A stretch of DNA of 64,000 nt from Staphylococcus sp. 17KM0847 (GTDB lineage Bacteria > Bacillota > Bacilli > Staphylococcales > Staphylococcaceae), in NCBI RefSeq assembly GCF_013463155.1, contig NZ_CP040781.1, positions 558,001 through 622,000 of the forward strand. Reading direction: 5' to 3'. Positions 61,825 through 64,000 of the stretch are shown here, in pieces. The translations under genes and the position numbers were made by a program. Each line of letters starts with the position of its first letter. Position 1 is the stretch's first letter. The notes under the pieces are model-generated. The model saw nothing but the letters and a program-made list of their open reading frames with translations. It was not told the DNA's origin and searched no databases.

Positions 61825-62943
61825 ATGAATGAACAATTTAAATCGCTTTTTGAACCTTTGACACTGACGCACGGTAGTACGTTAAAAAATCGTTTTGTCT
61901 TAGCACCATTGACACATACTTTATCCCATGAAGATGGAACAGCATCTGATGTAGAAGTATCGTATATTGACTCACGCACAAAAGATGTTGGTTTAGCGAT
62001 TACTGCTGCAAGCTATATCAATGTTCAAGGACAAGCTTTTCCGGGACAACCTTCAATTTCAAAGGAAGCTGATCTTGAAGGATTGCGTAGAATTGCTAAG
62101 ACTATAAAGGCAAACGGCGCTAAAGCTGTTGTTCAAATTCATCACGGTGGTGTTAAAGCATTGCCACACCTCGTACCTAATGGAGAAGTGAAAGGACCCA
62201 GTGCAGTAGAAACAACAGGTTTTGGGCAAAAACACCCTCATGCTGCGCGTGAAATGACAGTAGACGAGATAGAGCAAGCCATTCATGATTTTGGATATGC
62301 GACATCTCTAGCGATTCAGGCGGGTTTTGATGGTGTTGAAATTCATGGAGCCAATCATTATTTAATTCACCAATTTGTATCTCCATATTATAATCGTAGA
62401 ACAGACAAATGGGGTGATCGACTACGCTTTGCATTGGCTGTTGTGGATGAGGTGTTACGTGTTGTGAAAGAAGAAGCACCAGAAACATTTATTATTGGCT
62501 ATCGCTTTTCACCTGAAGAAGCAGAAGATCCAGGCATTACAATGTCAATTACAAAAGCGTTGATAGAAGCATTATTAGATAAATCACTTGATTACTTGCA
62601 TGTGTCACTTTTGGATATTCAATCAGTTGTAAGAGAAGGAGAATATAAAGATCAATCACGTCTTGGATTGTTATTAAAGTGGATTGATCAGCGTGTGCCG
62701 CTTATTGGGGTAGGTTCAGTATTTAGTGCACAAGATGCATTAGCTGCAAGATTACAAGGCACACCGTTAATTGCATTAGGGCGTCCGTTATTATTTGATT
62801 CGAATTATGTTAATAAAATAGAAACAGGACGAGAAGATGAAATTGTAGGGTACTTTGATGCGCGTCGTTCAGACAAGCATGAGTTACCAGATGCGCTGTG
62901 GCAAGCATTTGCATCGGGTATGTATCCTGCGCCCAATCGATAA
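61825..62943 (+). CDS. Old yellow enzyme family NADH:flavin oxidoreductase
   Basis: 372 residues. FMN-binding TIM barrel: LKNRFVLAPLTHTLS, AVVQIHHGGVKA, GFDGVEIHGANHYLIHQFVSPYYNRRTDKWGD (~165-200, with His-Asn pair and the barrel motif), and C-terminal VGSVFSAQDALAARL..IALGRPLL. It reduces activated alkenes or electrophiles. ATG at 61825 has AGGAGG 7 bases upstream, whereas ATG at 61819 is one base from it. Monocistronic behind a strong dyad, suggesting a repressor sensing an electrophile or quinone. Confidence 0.93.
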   Translation: MNEQFKSLFEPLTLTHGSTLKNRFVLAPLTHTLSHEDGTASDVEVSYIDSRTKDVGLAITAASYINVQGQAFPGQPSISKEADLEGLRRIAKTIKANGAKAVVQIHHGGVKALPHLVPNGEVKGPSAVETTGFGQKHPHAAREMTVDEIEQAIHDFGYATSLAIQAGFDGVEIHGANHYLIHQFVSPYYNRRTDKWGDRLRFALAVVDEVLRVVKEEAPETFIIGYRFSPEEAEDPGITMSITKALIEALLDKSLDYLHVSLLDIQSVVREGEYKDQSRLGLLLKWIDQRVPLIGVGSVFSAQDALAARLQGTPLIALGRPLLFDSNYVNKIETGREDEIVGYFDARRSDKHELPDALWQAFASGMYPAPNR

Positions 62944-62956
62944 TTATAGTGAACAT

Positions 62957-63001
62957 CAAAAGCCATCAACACACTTTATTTGAAGGGTTGATGGCTTTTA
63001 T
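62957..63001. terminator. Terminator between the flavin oxidoreductase and YlaI genes
   Basis: AAAAGCCATCAAC and GTTGATGGCTTTT are perfect arms with a ~17 nt loop. Convergent genes. Confidence 0.93.
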
Positions 63002-63004
63002 CTT

Positions 63005-63205
63005 TTATTGATCTAGACGTTGATTTTCTTTATGAATAGGTTCTGAATACATGACGTGTTGTCGTTGCCTTGGTGTATCAAGCCGACTTTTGCATTCATC
63101 ACACATAAAAGTTCGAATAGGGTTATTTTTAAGACGTTTAGCAAGCAATGTATTTTCGTCAAGTAAAACTTCAGTATCACAAATTATACATGTGACCCTT
63201 CGCAT
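63005..63205 (-). CDS. ylaI: YlaI-family (DUF2197) zinc-ribbon protein
   Basis: 66 residues. Two CxxC pairs (CIIC at ~6-9 and CDEC at ~35-38) suggest a zinc ribbon. Family start MRRVTCIICDTEV matches YlaI. It starts four bases after the YlaL-like gene and is cotranscribed with it. Function unknown. Confidence 0.85.
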   Translation of the reverse strand: MRRVTCIICDTEVLLDENTLLAKRLKNNPIRTFMCDECKSRLDTPRQRQHVMYSEPIHKENQRLDQ

Positions 63206-63208
63206 AGG

Positions 63209-63691
63209 TTATAGCACCTCAATATGTGTGACGTGATGAAAGGTATAGCGATAGCCCTCTTCTGGCGAATAAACAAAGCTATCAACGCCATTATCTTCAT
63301 ATAGACGTTTACCATCTTTTGCAAATTGAAAGAAAAGGTAGGGCAATAAGTTGAAAGGAATATCAATGTGTTGTTCGTCATTGGATAGGCGAATTGTCGA
63401 AGCACTGTTATAAGGTTCTGCATTTTTAAAGAACGGTGTCATATTGATAACAAAAGACTCCTGTAAAACAGCACGTTTTTTATAAGCGATTTCAGAATTG
63501 AGCGTAGGTGGGTTTGTCTGCCCTTCTAAAATAGCTCTATTCCATTCACGATTATCTTCGAATTTGATAGGCTTTTCACCTTTAAAAACGCCCTTTTCCA
63601 AGTCGTCAATTGTGACTTTACGATCGTCAAAAATCCAAGTTGTACTATCTAATGTAATTGGAAATTTTACAGCACCTTTAATTTGAATCAT
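63209..63691 (-). CDS. YlaL-like conserved hypothetical protein
   Basis: 160 residues, soluble, beta-rich. Features: KGAVKFPITLDSTTWIFDDRKVTIDD, LNSEIAYKKRAVLQESFVINMTPFFKNAEPY, and HIDIPFNLLPYLFFQFAKDGKRLYE. The gene sits between ylaI and ylaN, matching YlaL by position. ATG at 63691 has GGGAG upstream, 9 bases; a start six codons earlier has none. I do not recognise a catalytic motif. Confidence 0.75.
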   Translation of the reverse strand: MIQIKGAVKFPITLDSTTWIFDDRKVTIDDLEKGVFKGEKPIKFEDNREWNRAILEGQTNPPTLNSEIAYKKRAVLQESFVINMTPFFKNAEPYNSASTIRLSNDEQHIDIPFNLLPYLFFQFAKDGKRLYEDNGVDSFVYSPEEGYRYTFHHVTHIEVL

Positions 63692-63826
63692 ATTTATACA
63701 CTCCCTCAATATAACTTCTTTTATTTTATCATACTTAACATAGTAGCAACGCCAAATTTACTTGCTTTTTAAAAGGTGATAGGATAGAATTTTTGTATAG
63801 AAGCAAATAAATAGGGGGAGTATGTC

Positions 63827-64000
63827 ATGAGCAATCAGCAAAATTTAAGAGTTGTAGCATATGACCAGTTGAATCAAGATGCTGAACGTATTTTACATTT
63901 AATTAAAGTTCAAATAGATAATTTAACATTACCACAATGTCCTTTATATGAAGAGGTATTGGATACGCAAATGTATGGTTTACAAAAAGAGGTGAACTTC
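63827..64000 (+). CDS. ylaN: YlaN family (UPF0358), 5' part, truncated by window end
   Basis: 58 codons are visible: [20 protein letters not shown], then [28 protein letters not shown]. This is the YlaN pattern, a small helical protein connected to iron homeostasis and Fur in staphylococci, as I recall. AGGGGGAG lies ~7 bases before ATG. The frame runs off the window. Divergent from the YlaL-like gene. Confidence 0.88.
   Translation, partial: MSNQQNLRVVAYDQLNQDAERILHLIKVQIDNLTLPQCPLYEEVLDTQMYGLQKEVNF

Overview
The window is AT-rich chromosomal DNA from a Staphylococcus. It carries the block running from the major autolysin gene atl, through the qox cytochrome oxidase, the complete purine operon, ptsHI, pdhABCD and potABCD, to typA and ylaN. 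Gene order and many near-identical protein stretches match the S. aureus core genome as I remember it. It is not S. aureus itself: between lcpB and qox there is no fmtA but instead a phosphoglucomutase, a PepSY lipoprotein, a flavohaemoglobin and a small secreted Ig-like protein; and between ptsI and the potassium-channel regulator there is no cydAB but a secreted serine protease. A coagulase-variable or animal-associated species (for example the hyicus-intermedius group) is a guess, not something I can show. No tRNA, rRNA, CRISPR, IS element, prophage or pseudogene was seen.

Layout. 1-9 kb: cell-wall genes (3' end of an OatA-type O-acetyltransferase, a FemAB-family aminoacyl transferase, atl, a GNAT protein, a DUF2538 protein, lcpB). 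9-13.6 kb: pgcA-like phosphohexomutase, PepSY lipoprotein, hmp, secreted DUF5011-type protein. 14-18 kb: qoxABCD with a candidate CcpA site. 18-30.3 kb: folD divergent from purEKCSQLFMNHD, with PurR-box-like sequences between them. 30.4-33.5 kb: ECF transporter ykoEDC (minus strand) under a TPP riboswitch with its own promoter and terminator. 33.6-34 kb: a 43-codon gene with a sigma-B-like promoter. 34-37.5 kb: auxA, a class I rRNA methyltransferase, a DUF697-like protein. 37.7-41.6 kb: ptsHI, a NrdH-like redoxin, a V8-family protease, ktrA. 41.7-45.6 kb: rnjA-rpoY, def, a YkyA-type lipoprotein. 45.8-50.9 kb: pdhABCD. 50.9-57.7 kb: UPF0223, cupin regulator plus potABCD, auxB, a DUF4064-like membrane protein. 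57.8-64 kb: UPF0637 protein, suhB-type phosphatase, DUF5325-like protein, typA, an old-yellow-enzyme-family reductase behind a strong dyad, YlaI, YlaL-like, and the start of ylaN.

How it fits together. Central metabolism (HPr/EI, pyruvate dehydrogenase, quinol oxidase), purine synthesis and folate one-carbon supply (folD next to pur) lie beside envelope functions (autolysin, LCP ligase, AuxA/AuxB, O-acetylation). Most of the window is ordinary core genome. The observations most worth a second look are: a PurF that keeps the four cysteines of the Bacillus-type iron-sulfur enzyme; the protease where cydAB is expected; phased ACAGTT repeats and a perfect dyad upstream of pdhA; the 43-aa gene with a sigma-B-like promoter; the dyad before the flavin oxidoreductase gene; and the small secreted DUF5011-type protein upstream of qox.
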